Assembly (NCBI RefSeq): GCF_036373705.1
Contig: NC_089863.1
Location: 10,357,857 to 10,421,856, forward strand
Direction of reading: 5' to 3'
Source: Amia ocellicauda
Taxonomy: Eukaryota > Chordata > Actinopteri > Amiiformes > Amiidae
Length of the DNA: 64,000 bases
How positions within the stretch are numbered: the stretch's first letter is position 1; the number at the start of each line of letters is the position of its first letter. Shown piece after piece: positions 43,348 through 52,363 of this stretch. The notes beneath the pieces were generated by a model that was not told the origin of the DNA, ran no database searches, and was given only the letters and a program-made list of their open reading frames with translations. The position numbers were made by a program, and so were the translations under genes.

Positions 43348-44568
43348 CACTCACCTAAAGGATTATCAGGAACACCTGTTCAATTTCTCATTAATGCAAT
43401 TATCTAACCAACCAATCACATGGCAGTTGCTTCAATGCATTTAGGGGTGTGGTCCTGGTCAAGACAATCTCCTGAACTCCAAACTGAATGTCTGAATGGG
43501 AAAGAAAGGTGATTTAAGCAATTTTGAGCGTGGCATGGTTGTTGGTGCCAGACGGGCCGGTCTGAGTATTTCACAATGTGCTCAGTTACTGGGATTTTCA
43601 CGCACAACCATTTCTAGGGTTTACAAAGAATGGTGTGAAAAGGGAAAAACATCCAGTATGCGGCAGTCCTGTGGGCGAAAATGCCTTGTTGATGCTAGAG
43701 GTCAGAGGAAAATGGGCCGACTGATTCAAGCTGATAGGAGAGCAACTTTGACTGAAATAACCACTCGTTACAACCGAGGTATGCAGCAAAGCATTTGTGA
43801 AGCCACAACACGTACAACCTTGAGGCGGATGGGCTACAACACCAGAAGACCCCACCGGGTACCACTCATCTCCACTACAAATAGGAAAAAGAGGCTACAA
43901 TTTGCACAAGCTCACCAAAATTGGACAGTTGAAGACTGGAAAAATGTTGCCTGGTCTGATGAGTCGCGTTTTCTGTTGAGACATTCAGATGGTAGAGTCA
44001 GAATTTGGCGTAAACAGAATGAGAACATGGATCCATCATGCCTTGTTACCACTGTGCAGGCTGGTGGTGGTGGTGTAATGGTGTGGGGGATGTTTTCTTG
44101 GCACACTTTAGGCCCCTTAGTGCCAATTGGGCATCGTTTAAATGCCACGGCCTACCTGAGCATTGTTTCTGACCATGTCCATCCCTTTATGACCACCATG
44201 TACCCATCCTCCGATGGCTACTTCCAGCAGGATAATGCACCATGTCACAAAGGTCGAATCATTTCAAATTGGTTTCTTGAACATGACAATGAGTTCACTG
44301 TACTAAACTGGCCCCCACAGTCACCAGATCTCAACCCAATAGAGCATCTTTGGGATGTGGTGGAATGGGAGCTTCGTGCCCTGGATGTGCATCCCACAAA
44401 TCTCCATCAACTGCAAGATGCTATCCTATCAATATGGGCCAACATTTCTAAAGAATGCTTTCAGCACCTTGTTGAATCAATGCCACGTAGAATTAAGGCA
44501 GTTCTGAAGGCGAAAGGGGGTAAAACACAGTATTAGTATGGTGTTCCTAATAATCCTTTAGGTGAGTG
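43348..44568 (+). mobile_element. Intact Tc1/mariner element, DD36E (Incomer-like)
   Basis: 1221 bp with inverted ends CACTCACCTAAAGGATTA(T/C)(T/C)AGGAACACC and TA target duplications at 43346-43347 and 44569-44570. It holds one complete transposase gene. The flanking gypsy integrase sequence reads on when the element and one TA are disregarded, so the insertion is precise. Together with the high likeness to the copy at 28.6 kb, this suggests recent movement. Size, short terminal repeats and catalytic spacing fit the DD36E group named Incomer, recalled from the literature and not verified here. Confidence 0.92.
43496..44536 (+). CDS. Tc1/mariner transposase, intact
   Basis: 346 residues from the ATG at 43496. 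The N-terminal part (about 1-120) contains two helix-turn-helix regions that bind the terminal repeats (SISQCAQLLGFSRTTISRVY at 24-43, RRATLTEITTRYNRG at 81-95), then the G-R-P-H-like linker RRPHR. The catalytic triad is D155 in WSDESRF, D246 in QQDNAPC and E283 in LNPIEHLWD. There are 36 residues between the second D and the E, where classical Tc1 has 34. GGGGVMVW at 190-197 is the glycine-rich segment of the family. No stop or frameshift is present. It excises and integrates its own DNA at TA sites. It lies within the gypsy integrase gene, so it is not part of a host operon or gene. Confidence 0.92.
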   Translation: MGKKGDLSNFERGMVVGARRAGLSISQCAQLLGFSRTTISRVYKEWCEKGKTSSMRQSCGRKCLVDARGQRKMGRLIQADRRATLTEITTRYNRGMQQSICEATTRTTLRRMGYNTRRPHRVPLISTTNRKKRLQFAQAHQNWTVEDWKNVAWSDESRFLLRHSDGRVRIWRKQNENMDPSCLVTTVQAGGGGVMVWGMFSWHTLGPLVPIGHRLNATAYLSIVSDHVHPFMTTMYPSSDGYFQQDNAPCHKGRIISNWFLEHDNEFTVLNWPPQSPDLNPIEHLWDVVEWELRALDVHPTNLHQLQDAILSIWANISKECFQHLVESMPRRIKAVLKAKGGKTQY

Positions 44569-44975
44569 TATGTGCTCCCCTCCATCCGTGCCCAGTTACT
44601 CCATTGGCTCCATTCATCTCCGGCCTCTGGACATCCCGGAGGCATACACTCTCTCTGGTTCAACAAAGATTCTGGTAGCCCACATTACATTGGGATGTCA
44701 CTCAATTTGTCTCCGCCTGTTCTCCTTGTGCTCAATCTAAGTCCCCTCGCCATTTTCCTGCTGGTTTTGTAGAACATCTCCCCATACCAAACCCTGGTCC
44801 CACATAGGAACTGATCTTCCTAATTCTAATGGTAATACCACTATTCTTGTGGCAGTAGATAGTTTTTCTAAAGCCTGCCGATTAACGCCCCCCTGAAAGG
44901 TCTTCCTACAGCCCTTGCTACAGCCAAGTTTCTCTTTTCCCAAGTATTCCGATTTTACGGACTCCGGTGTTCCGG

Positions 44976-45290
44976 TGGCACCGGCGGTTCTAGACCCTTT
45001 CAAGCGGGGGGGTGGTGCTGACAGTGTTTTCTCTGTGATGTTAGTTGGTTACACATTTTAAACTTTATATCAAAATGATTTAAAACATACTTGTGTTTTT
45101 GATCAATGATAATCTTATGGTATCTTATTTTCAAGGTCTTTAATGCATGATCAGAATGACAGATTACTACATCCAGGGCTATTTTTTAAAATATTTTTGT
45201 AAAAAAAAAAAAATGGAGAACCAGGTCTAGTCATAAAACATTCAGGGCTGTAGCCCCAGACACCCAGGCCTAATATTGCCGCTGATCTGG
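44976..45290. other. Spacer between gypsy remnant and CR1
   Basis: No gene is seen. CATTCAGGGCTGTAGCCCCA at 45238 resembles a hAT-type end. An A run lies at 45200-45212. Confidence 0.4.
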
Positions 45291-45905
45291 AGGATTTGTG
45301 GTAGGAGTGGGTTACAGACCACCCAATTCAGAAAGATGTTGCATAGTACAATGTAATCAGGACTGTATGTAGCAAGGATGTGGCTGTTATAATGGGGGAT
45401 TTAAATTTCCCAAACATAGACTGGGAAAGCCCAATAAAGAAGCAGAAATAGAAAGCAGTCATTTGCCATCTCAACCATTTCTAACTCAATTTGTCAGGGA
45501 ACCAACCAGGGAGAGCACATGCATTGATTTGATATTTTCAAATGACCAAGATAGAGGGACACTAGTTAGAGAACCAATGGCAAACTGTGATCACACATGG
45601 TTAGCTTTGAGGCATTCTTTAAAAAAACAAGTAGCAAGTCTAAAACAATGGTCTACAATTTTAGAAAAGCAAACCTTGAAGGTATGAGGCGGCACTTTGA
45701 AGAGTTAAACTGGAGCACGCTGGATACAGATTCGGTTAAAAAATATACTAGAGGCTCAGGAGAATTTTTTACCAAATTAGAAATATAACAAATCACTTGG
45801 GCCAGATGGTATATTTCCAACAGTGCTTAAAGAAATTAGGGAAATGTATAGGCCGCTAACTAAAATATTCCAATTAACACTTAACAGGGGATGTGCCGAT
45901 GTCAC
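45291..45905 (+). mobile_element. CR1 LINE fragment, endonuclease to RT start
   Basis: The plus strand carries part of the endonuclease (GGATTTGTGGTAGGAGTGGG, then FLTQFVREPTREST at 45480, IDLIFSNDQD, NCDHT), then a deletion and the RT beginning (LKEIREMYRPLTKIFQLTL at about 45826). Both ends are truncated and the frames are broken. Confidence 0.9.
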
Positions 45906-46154
45906 CGCCTACTGGGTGATTAGGAGCAACATGCTGTGCGACCACGCCACCTCTTTTGTTAATGAGAGAGGACCTTGTTCACCCACACTAATTCTCTCCC
46001 CGGGGCCTCTTGGGGGTATGAAGAGGGTGCCTTCTCTACTGTCAAGTTCCCTACTGGGGTGCAGGTTCTTGTAGGGCTGGAGGTTCTGACCAGTTATAGA
46101 GATCCCCCCAGTGGGAGTCATCCGAGGCTGTGAAGAGAGAGTAAGAGATTAGCC
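45906..46154. other. Spacer, no gene seen
   Basis: GC-richer 250 bp without recognised features. Confidence 0.4.
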
Positions 46155-46640
46155 TGCACTAGATCTGTGTAGTGGGAAAATTTACTTTTATTTACTTTAT
46201 ATTCTTTATCTTATTAATTGTTTTGTATATGAAGCAATCATTTGTTTGTATTTGTTCCTTTCTGGGGGCTACTTCAGTTAAGTTTGTTAAAGCATTTTTG
46301 TCTGTAGTTTAGTATCAAACTCAGAATGTTACAGAAATCTACAAAAAGCATGTTACCCTGTCTCTGCCTTAAGGTTAATTGTTTATTGAATTGTCTACAG
46401 CTATTATCTTCTGAATATTTGGCCAACTGCTGCCTGAGACAGCACTTTAACTAGCCAACACATCTTCTGTATTTTCAATCTCTTGAATACTTAACCAACA
46501 ACAAGATACAAAAAGCCTTCTTCCAACTCTCATCGGTAGTTCTTTTATTCACTTCATGCTCCAGGTTAACCTGTATTTATGTTTCTGTAATAAAGTTGTT
46601 ACTTCTTCATTGGTGTAATCTGGGATTTACTAAAACCACT
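46155..46640 (+). mobile_element. LTR-like repeat, partner of 15135-15560
   Basis: GGGAAAATTTACTTTTATTT at 46177 and CCTTTCTGGGGGCTACTTCA at 46257 align with 15175 and 15272. The right part has AATAAAGTTGTTACTTC at 46589 and ends in a CTACAAGTGG-type motif. This is a polyadenylation-like layout expected of an LTR. No internal genes are beside it. Confidence 0.5.
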
Positions 46641-48660
46641 ACAAGTGGTTTCTAGCACCTCTCCATTGTGCTGCAGCTGCTCAATGCCTTCAGCAGGCAG
46701 AAACTGGGAGCTGTCCAGTGCTGACCCTGGGAATAGTGCCTGCTGGAGCCCACTTCCTCTACCAGTGTCATCTTGGATGGCCTCATGGGCTGGAGTGGGG
46801 GCCAGCAGGCCAGAGTCTGCCTAGCCTCCCGCTGGTTGTGCCTCCCGGGCTCACAATGATGGGCATATTGGTTTGGAGGGCACATATTGTACTTGGTGGG
46901 ACCTGGGACAACCAATCATGTAATATTGGTGTAAGATGAGACAGAGAAATGGACTGGAGACTGAGGCAGACATCCCGTTCCTAAAATAGCCAGAGGTCAC
47001 ATACCTTTTGTTTCAGAATTTCTTTGTTATATATGCAGGCAAGCAAACAACATTTATACCCAACTCCCGAGTGTCTGCAAGTTTGACTGGCAAAACCTGT
47101 TTCTGGACTAGAGCTGTACCCAGCTTTTGGCTTTTTTCAAACCTGGTCCCCAGGCCATCTACAAGTGAGGGCCATGTATAATGCAGAGTCCAGATTGGTT
47201 TTAGGAAAGTTTATTTTTCCCTCTTCACTTGCGAGTCTTGATTACTCTCCCGTGTCATTTCTGATCCTTATCTACTTGAATTGCCCTTCTAGTGTTTTGA
47301 CCTGTGCCCATTTTTTTCCCGTATTACGATTCCTGGATTCCCTTCTCTAGTTTGATCGCTTGACCTTCTGCTTGACTTACAGACCACGACTCTTGTCTCT
47401 TCTTCTTTGTTCCCAGCCCAAGACCCTTTGCTTGACTGACAGTTCTGTTCTCTCCACATGTGAGTCTTTAAATATACTTTAGTACTGTATACTATTAAGA
47501 CATTGAAGGAATACAAAAGTATGCTTTGATCATGCTTGTGTTTATTGTTTATTTGTTAGGTCTCATATGTTTTAATGTAAATAGCATTATAATAATAGTA
47601 TCATTATTTTTCCAAAGGACAAATCATTTGAATACACAACAAAGTGATTACTGTGTTCATATCATTTGCATGACTCTTCAGCCTTCAGATTCACATCAGT
47701 AAATACAATGGTCACAGTGTATATTCAGTGTCTAACCCCTGTCTCTGTGTGTGTCAGGAACAAGATCAAGGTGACAGCAGCAACACCCTCTCTCTCTCTC
47801 TATCCGGTAGGCAGTGGGAGTGCAATCCCTCAAGGCATCATTCCCGTCACCATCCATCAGCTGCTCTAGTCAACATCGAGCAAGGCAGCGTGGATTAAAC
47901 ACGAAGGACAGAGAGGAAGGAAGAAACAAAGACTGAAAGGAAGTATAAGAAGGTATTGTAAAACAATGAAGCAGAAAAAATGTGTTCAAGAGAAATGCAA
48001 GCCTAACAATGTGTGTATAGGTATAATTATATGAATATATAATGAATATATGTCTTACATTCTCATCATACCTTATGTTTTTGTTGCCACAGATCTGGCG
48101 TTATTCTTATTACTTTTCTCCAAAGGAGAATGAAAAGTGATTTAAAACATACACCATGTAGATCTCTCCAGAGATAGACAGGCAGGCAGGCAGACAGATA
48201 AATGTAGATACATCTTTTCATTTAGAGCTCCAGATAGAACATATGCACTCTGTTTTTGTGCCTTCAAATATTCATCTGTGTATCAGAAATATTAAGGGTT
48301 TATTTTGTGTATCATAATTCAGTGATGAAGCAGGTAACCTCAGTGTAATATGACAGGGAGGTATCAGAGTGCTGTACTGCAATATTAAACACAGCCTGTG
48401 ATTGATACACAAGTGGTTATAAACTGACAATGTTAAAGAAATATAAATTTAAGGACATACCCCTTCCACACTTCCAATTTCTAAATGTATGGTTTGCAAC
48501 TGCAAATGTGAATGACATTAATACAGTCACATTTCAACGTCTGTCCTTTCGCCAACATCTTCCTGACATTATCGGTGCATGAAAGTGGTTGTCATCTTGG
48601 GGTGGAAAGCAAGCATTTCAAATTTCAAATTTCCAAGTTGTTGTCTCTCAGTTCCTCTCC
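46641..48660. other. Upstream region of receptor F, mostly unassigned
   Basis: 46650-46950 is GC-richer with no recognised protein. 47200-47460 has a CT-rich stretch with TTGACC and TTGACTGACAG motifs, resembling the distal part of the Sushi-like LTR (39330-39570), perhaps a decayed solo LTR. 47740-47960 is moderately conserved in appearance and has AAGAAGGTATTG as a possible donor at 47947, which might end an upstream noncoding exon of receptor F. A (CAGG)n tract is at 48178-48195. Confidence 0.3.
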
Positions 48661-48689
48661 CGGTGCTTAGTTGTCTGGTGTGTTTACAG

Positions 48690-48769
48690 CTTCCCTGACT
48701 GACAGGACTGTGCAGAACTGAGTGTATCCCTGACCCACTGACCAGCACAGAACAGACTCCTTCAGCACC
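48690..48769 (+). other. 5' leader of receptor F with splice acceptor
   Basis: A pyrimidine-rich stretch and TGTGTTTACAG precede 48690, a good 3' splice site. The 80-base leader CTTCCCTGACTG through CTGACCCACTGACCAGCAC is shared with copies B, D and E on the other strand. A spliced upstream exon is inferred. Confidence 0.6.
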
Positions 48770-49798
48770 ATGAACAATTCCAGCTACTATGATTACTTAG
48801 ATGTTTTTTATGATAACTACTCCAATCAAAACAGCAGCTTTTCTGAAGGTTTCAGCAACTACGACAGCTACGTTAACTACTTCTACTCCATTGATCTGAG
48901 CGTGGACGAAGGCCCGATCACGGCCACCACTGTCTTCGTGTTCGCCTACAAGTTCAGCATCCTTTGTTTCGGGCTGCCGGCAAGCTGGCTGGCCATGTAT
49001 GGTCTGTACCGGCTGCTGAGGTTCGAGAGGGCAGCACCCATCTACATGATCAACCTCCTCTTCGCCGATTTCATCCAGATCGTGCTCGTGTGGCTGGTGC
49101 AGATCCTGGACTCGCCACTGTGCATTGACTTTGAGGCAGATGACGTGATCTTTTTTACTGCTGTGAATGCCAGTGTGGGCTTCATACTGTGCATCGCCCT
49201 GGAGAGGTACCTGGTGGTCGCCCATCCTCTGTGGTACCGGTACCGCCGCACTGTCAAGTTCAGCGCCCTTGTGTCAGCGGGTGTGTGGGCTTTTGTCACC
49301 GTGGACACTGTGCTGTTTGTCTACCTCAGCACACACTCGCCAGCTGCCTCTTTCTGTTTCTGGACCATCCACTTCTTCCTGCCCATCCCAATCCTTATCT
49401 TCATCTTCCTCAGAACCAGGAGGGTGCTGGCCAGCACTGTGTCAGTCCGCGGCCCAGAGAAGAGGCGGATCCAGTGGATGCTGACTCTGGTCCTGTCCTC
49501 CTTCACAGCTCTCTTCCTCCCGTTCTACATGGCAAAGTGCTTCTTCTTCCTGAAGAGCATGTACAACTGGCAGACGCAGACCAAGGTTGATGTAATTTTC
49601 CATTTCATCTGCCTGCTGCTCTTCACCCTTCACAACCTGCTGGACTCCATCTTATACATCTTCCTGCGCCGCAACATGCAGCGAACCCTGAGCTCCTGGT
49701 TGCCCTGCTGCCGGGGCTACCTGCTGAGGGACAGGGCTGAGTCGGGGGAGCGAGAGACCACGGTGCAGACTGTGGACTCCACTGTGACCAGCATGTGA
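48770..49798 (+). CDS. Class A G-protein-coupled receptor, divergent paralogue F
   Basis: 342 residues, single coding exon, start in the strong context CACCATGAAC. The first 50 residues are rich in Tyr, Asp, Asn and Ser with several N-x-S/T sites (N2 and N3, N21), as in tyrosine-sulfated receptor N-termini. Seven hydrophobic segments lie at about 54-80, 90-113, 126-150, 164-187, 197-215, 236-260 and 275-299. Landmarks: D100 in LLFAD, ERY 145-147, FLPF 249-252. The usual N in TM1 is S72 (GLPASWLA) and the TM7 motif is DSILY (292-296) in place of DPxxY. C118 and C196 (ECL2) could form the extracellular disulfide missing in A and C. The tail has a CC pair (313-314) and ends T-S-M. It is likely a plasma-membrane receptor with unknown ligand, distantly like GPR4-type proteins. 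Confidence 0.88.
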   Translation: MNNSSYYDYLDVFYDNYSNQNSSFSEGFSNYDSYVNYFYSIDLSVDEGPITATTVFVFAYKFSILCFGLPASWLAMYGLYRLLRFERAAPIYMINLLFADFIQIVLVWLVQILDSPLCIDFEADDVIFFTAVNASVGFILCIALERYLVVAHPLWYRYRRTVKFSALVSAGVWAFVTVDTVLFVYLSTHSPAASFCFWTIHFFLPIPILIFIFLRTRRVLASTVSVRGPEKRRIQWMLTLVLSSFTALFLPFYMAKCFFFLKSMYNWQTQTKVDVIFHFICLLLFTLHNLLDSILYIFLRRNMQRTLSSWLPCCRGYLLRDRAESGERETTVQTVDSTVTSM

Positions 49799-50297
49799 GG
49801 CAGAGGCATGGAGGTGGTTCTGCTCAGAGGGGGAGGAGATGGGGGGCAGGTGATGAGGGAGGAGTGTTGAGAGGTAGCAGAGGGATGAGAGAAGAATTGC
49901 AAGAAGAGGTGCTAAGGGAGGAGGGATTAGTGAAGGAGGAAGAGAGGATGAGCAAGATGAAGAGATGTGTGTTTTGTGTCTTTCTCTCACCACTAGAACT
50001 ATACCATATATTATGCTTAATCTACAGAAATAGTTATTTAAATCATATATGTGTGTGTTTGTGTGCTCATGTATTTTACTGAAATGTGTACAATACATGG
50101 CTTTAGTCACATGCTTTGAACTACAAAACTGATTATAAATATGTTGGAATCTAAAATACCATTACAAAAGTATCCAAAAAGTATGTATACTGTTAAATGC
50201 ATTATCCCTAACATTTAAATTGAATTAATTAAAAAACAAAATAATTATTGTGTTCATCTACTTTTTTAATTTTATATCTATAACAGTATATATTTTG
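49799..50297. other. 3' flank of receptor F
   Basis: 49800-49960 is rich in GAGG and GGAGG, and the rest is AT-rich. Probably 3' UTR. No clear AATAAA signal was recognised and no gene is seen. Confidence 0.4.
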
Positions 50298-50620
50298 TAG
50301 CGTAAGGTACACTTATAAAGTTCTTTAAAGAATTATTTGTACGGCTCAATCTCCTTCTCCAAGTTTAACTCTTCTGTTGCCGGCAAAGACTTAGTTGGTT
50401 TCCCGTTTCAATTCTGGCAAAAGAGCTACAAGTTGAGCTGTGGCAGCAGGTTACTAGTTCGAGTAAGAGAGAGAGCGATAGATGCTGTGCGTTGCCTTTT
50501 AATGCCTGTTAGATCATTAGACGATTGGTTCTTAAGTTTGTGAGATTGGATTTTGGTTTCAGCCCCCAGTGTTCTATTGGAGGAGACTCGATTTATGATG
50601 GTACAGAGCTGAATCACCGA
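50298..50620 (-). mobile_element. 3' LTR (short form) of gag-pro element
   Basis: 50315-50590 matches 53551-53820 at high identity (AACTCTTCTGTTGCCGGCAA at 50368 and 53598). 50298-50315 matches the inner edge 52371-52395 of the longer right copy (GTAGCGTAAGGTACAC against GTAGTGTAAGTACAC). The two repeats flank the gag-pro gene in direct orientation and are interpreted as LTRs. The left one lacks about 1.2 kb of the right one. Confidence 0.65.
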
Positions 50621-50701
50621 TGTGAGCGAGGCCCCCTTTAGGGACACGCACAAAAATTGTCTCATTGGGAAGTACCTTGGTGGCTGTATCATGTCTGTCA
50701 T

Positions 50702-52051
50702 TCAATTCCACCTGCTTTGGTGATTGCACTTGAGCCCACAACTTGTTCCATTTAGCTGTGCCTTAGTCTCTGTGTAACTTGTAATATTCACACTACAAGC
50801 TTCCACTTTCAGTTGTTGGTCTGAGGTTTCCATAATTTGTTTCAGGTCGCCAAATGTGGTGGCGGACATTAAACAAATTTCAGTCCCAGTGTCCAACAAG
50901 GCTTCACACTCCCACACATTCTCAACGGTCACTTCTATGTAAACTTGCTTGGCTCTGCCTCTCTGCGTCAGATCACCCAGTAACATCGTCAAAGGTTCAA
51001 CTTGCCTGCAGGCAGCTTCCCCCACTGGGAGGTCCCAGTGAGCTGACGTGTCAGGGAAAGCCCCCTGCCATTCCTTGTCTGCTGGGTTAAAGGTTTCACA
51101 ATCTTTAGCTAGTTCTCTCAACTGGCGCATGTTAACCTTTCGGTCAGGACTCTCGGGAGAGGAAGTTCGTCTGTGCAACGAGCTTCTTACCCTGGGTGGA
51201 GAAAGACTACGGGGGGGGGAACGATCAGGACGAGGCAACCTGGGGCCTAAATGTGGAGACGGTGTGCGACTCCGTGCATTGGCCGGTTCTGGCTGTTCCT
51301 TTTTGCTGTCAGGTGTCGGCTTTGCAGCCCACCGAGAGGCAGCTTTCAGGGCCCCTATTTGTTGCTTGAGACGCTCATTTTCAACTTTAGTTGATTTGAG
51401 TTCTCCCCTAAGCACCTGATTTACTCTCCTCATTTCTTCACTGTCCCTTTTTAAATGTATGACCTCGCCTTCGAGTATCTCCATTTTTACAGTGCCCAAA
51501 TCTTTCTCCCTGACTGTTTTGCAAAGACGCATTTCCAAAACATCCCGGTCCTTCAAAACTATCCTTTCATTTTCAACCGTTTTACATCTGTCATTTTGCA
51601 GACCTTTTACTTGGATCAGAGTTGTTTCCAATTCGTCTTGGCACTGTATTAAATCATTTCCTAATTGCTCTCTCTGTTCAATTAAGTCCTCTTTTTCAGC
51701 ATTCAACACAATGACTTGTTTTCCACAAGTATCTAGCTTTCCTTCAAATTCTAAAACCATTCCATGCAGTTTGGCTCTTTCTTCTTTCGCTTTCACATAC
51801 TTTTCTCCTAGCTTTTTCAGTTTTTCAAACTTGCTTATGCTTCAGTTCACTAACCTTGAGCTCGCAAGTGCTAAGCTAGCCATAACTTTCACCACCTCTA
51901 TCGACTCCTCTTTTTCGAGTTGCGTCGTAGTGTCATTTAACAACTGAGTTCGACGTGACTCTACTTCAAAGTTCAAACTGCCTAGGCATTCAAGGAATTC
52001 AGGAATCTCCGTTCCTGATACCTTTACAATCAATGCTTCACATGGGGACAT
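50702..52051 (-). pseudogene. Gag-protease gene of an LTR retroelement
   Basis: A minus-strand frame of 449 codons from the ATG at 52051, interrupted only by one TGA at 51844-51842 (codon 70). Past the stop comes a long heptad-rich coiled coil (about residues 85-235), a basic Pro/Arg/Ser-rich stretch (about 250-305), then a retroviral-type aspartic protease start ALLDTGTEICLMSA (D-T-G at about 387-389). The frame ends soon afterwards in the LTR-side DNA, with no RT, RNase H or integrase. It is thus a deleted, gag-pro-only copy. The family was not identified with certainty. Layout and protease favour a Ty3/gypsy-like or related LTR element. Confidence 0.75.
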
Positions 52052-52346
52052 TTGGGTAATTATTGTTTTGGCTATTCAGTAACAACCCAACAGAACAGTA
52101 CTCGATTAATCACCTAATGACTCTAAAGCCAACACTTAGAATATCAACAATTTACCACAAGTAACTAAAACAGACTTAACCTTTTGTGACTTCGGAAAGC
52201 ATACACATACCATGTGTGCAGTTCTCTAGAGTACAAACAGTGTATTGCGCCTACAAAAAGTTTGTTTTCAAATCTTTGGAAACTGGCTTTCTGGACTAGA
52301 ATACCCAATAATTATTGCAGAAATTAGTTATTTTCAGTCTAAGACT

Positions 52347-52363
52347 GCTCACACGGGGCACCA
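52347..52363 (-). promoter_or_regulatory. Putative primer binding site
   Basis: On the minus strand TGGTGCCCCGTGTGAGC directly follows the end of the right LTR. It starts with TGG, complementary to a tRNA 3' CCA end. It sits between LTR and gag as expected. The tRNA was not assigned. Confidence 0.6.

Larger units (their letters stand above)
40470..44975 (+). pseudogene. Ty3/gypsy pol remnant, twice interrupted
   Basis: Recognisable in order on the plus strand: the aspartic protease active site LIDSGSAGNF (about 40551-40580), then after the L2 insertion the protease end VILGLPWL (about 42106). The RT follows with [11 protein letters not shown]-like sequence (about 42276) and [10 protein letters not shown] (42412), with the catalytic YIDD box changed to Y-I-T-E (about 42485). 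Then comes RNase H ([14 protein letters not shown] at 42834, with a stop near 42968), and the integrase zinc-finger start up to 43345. The Tc1 insertion is next, and further integrase from 44571 (HSSPASGHPG) until homology ends near 44975. Frame breaks and stops are numerous and no 3' LTR is found. Confidence 0.85.

Noticed and set aside
49189-49590. Plus-strand 133-codon frame and minus-strand 142-codon frame inside receptor F
   Set aside because: Shadow frames of the intact receptor on another frame or strand.
50854-51947. Plus-strand frames of up to 162 codons
   Set aside because: They are shadows of the minus-strand gag-pro reading frame.
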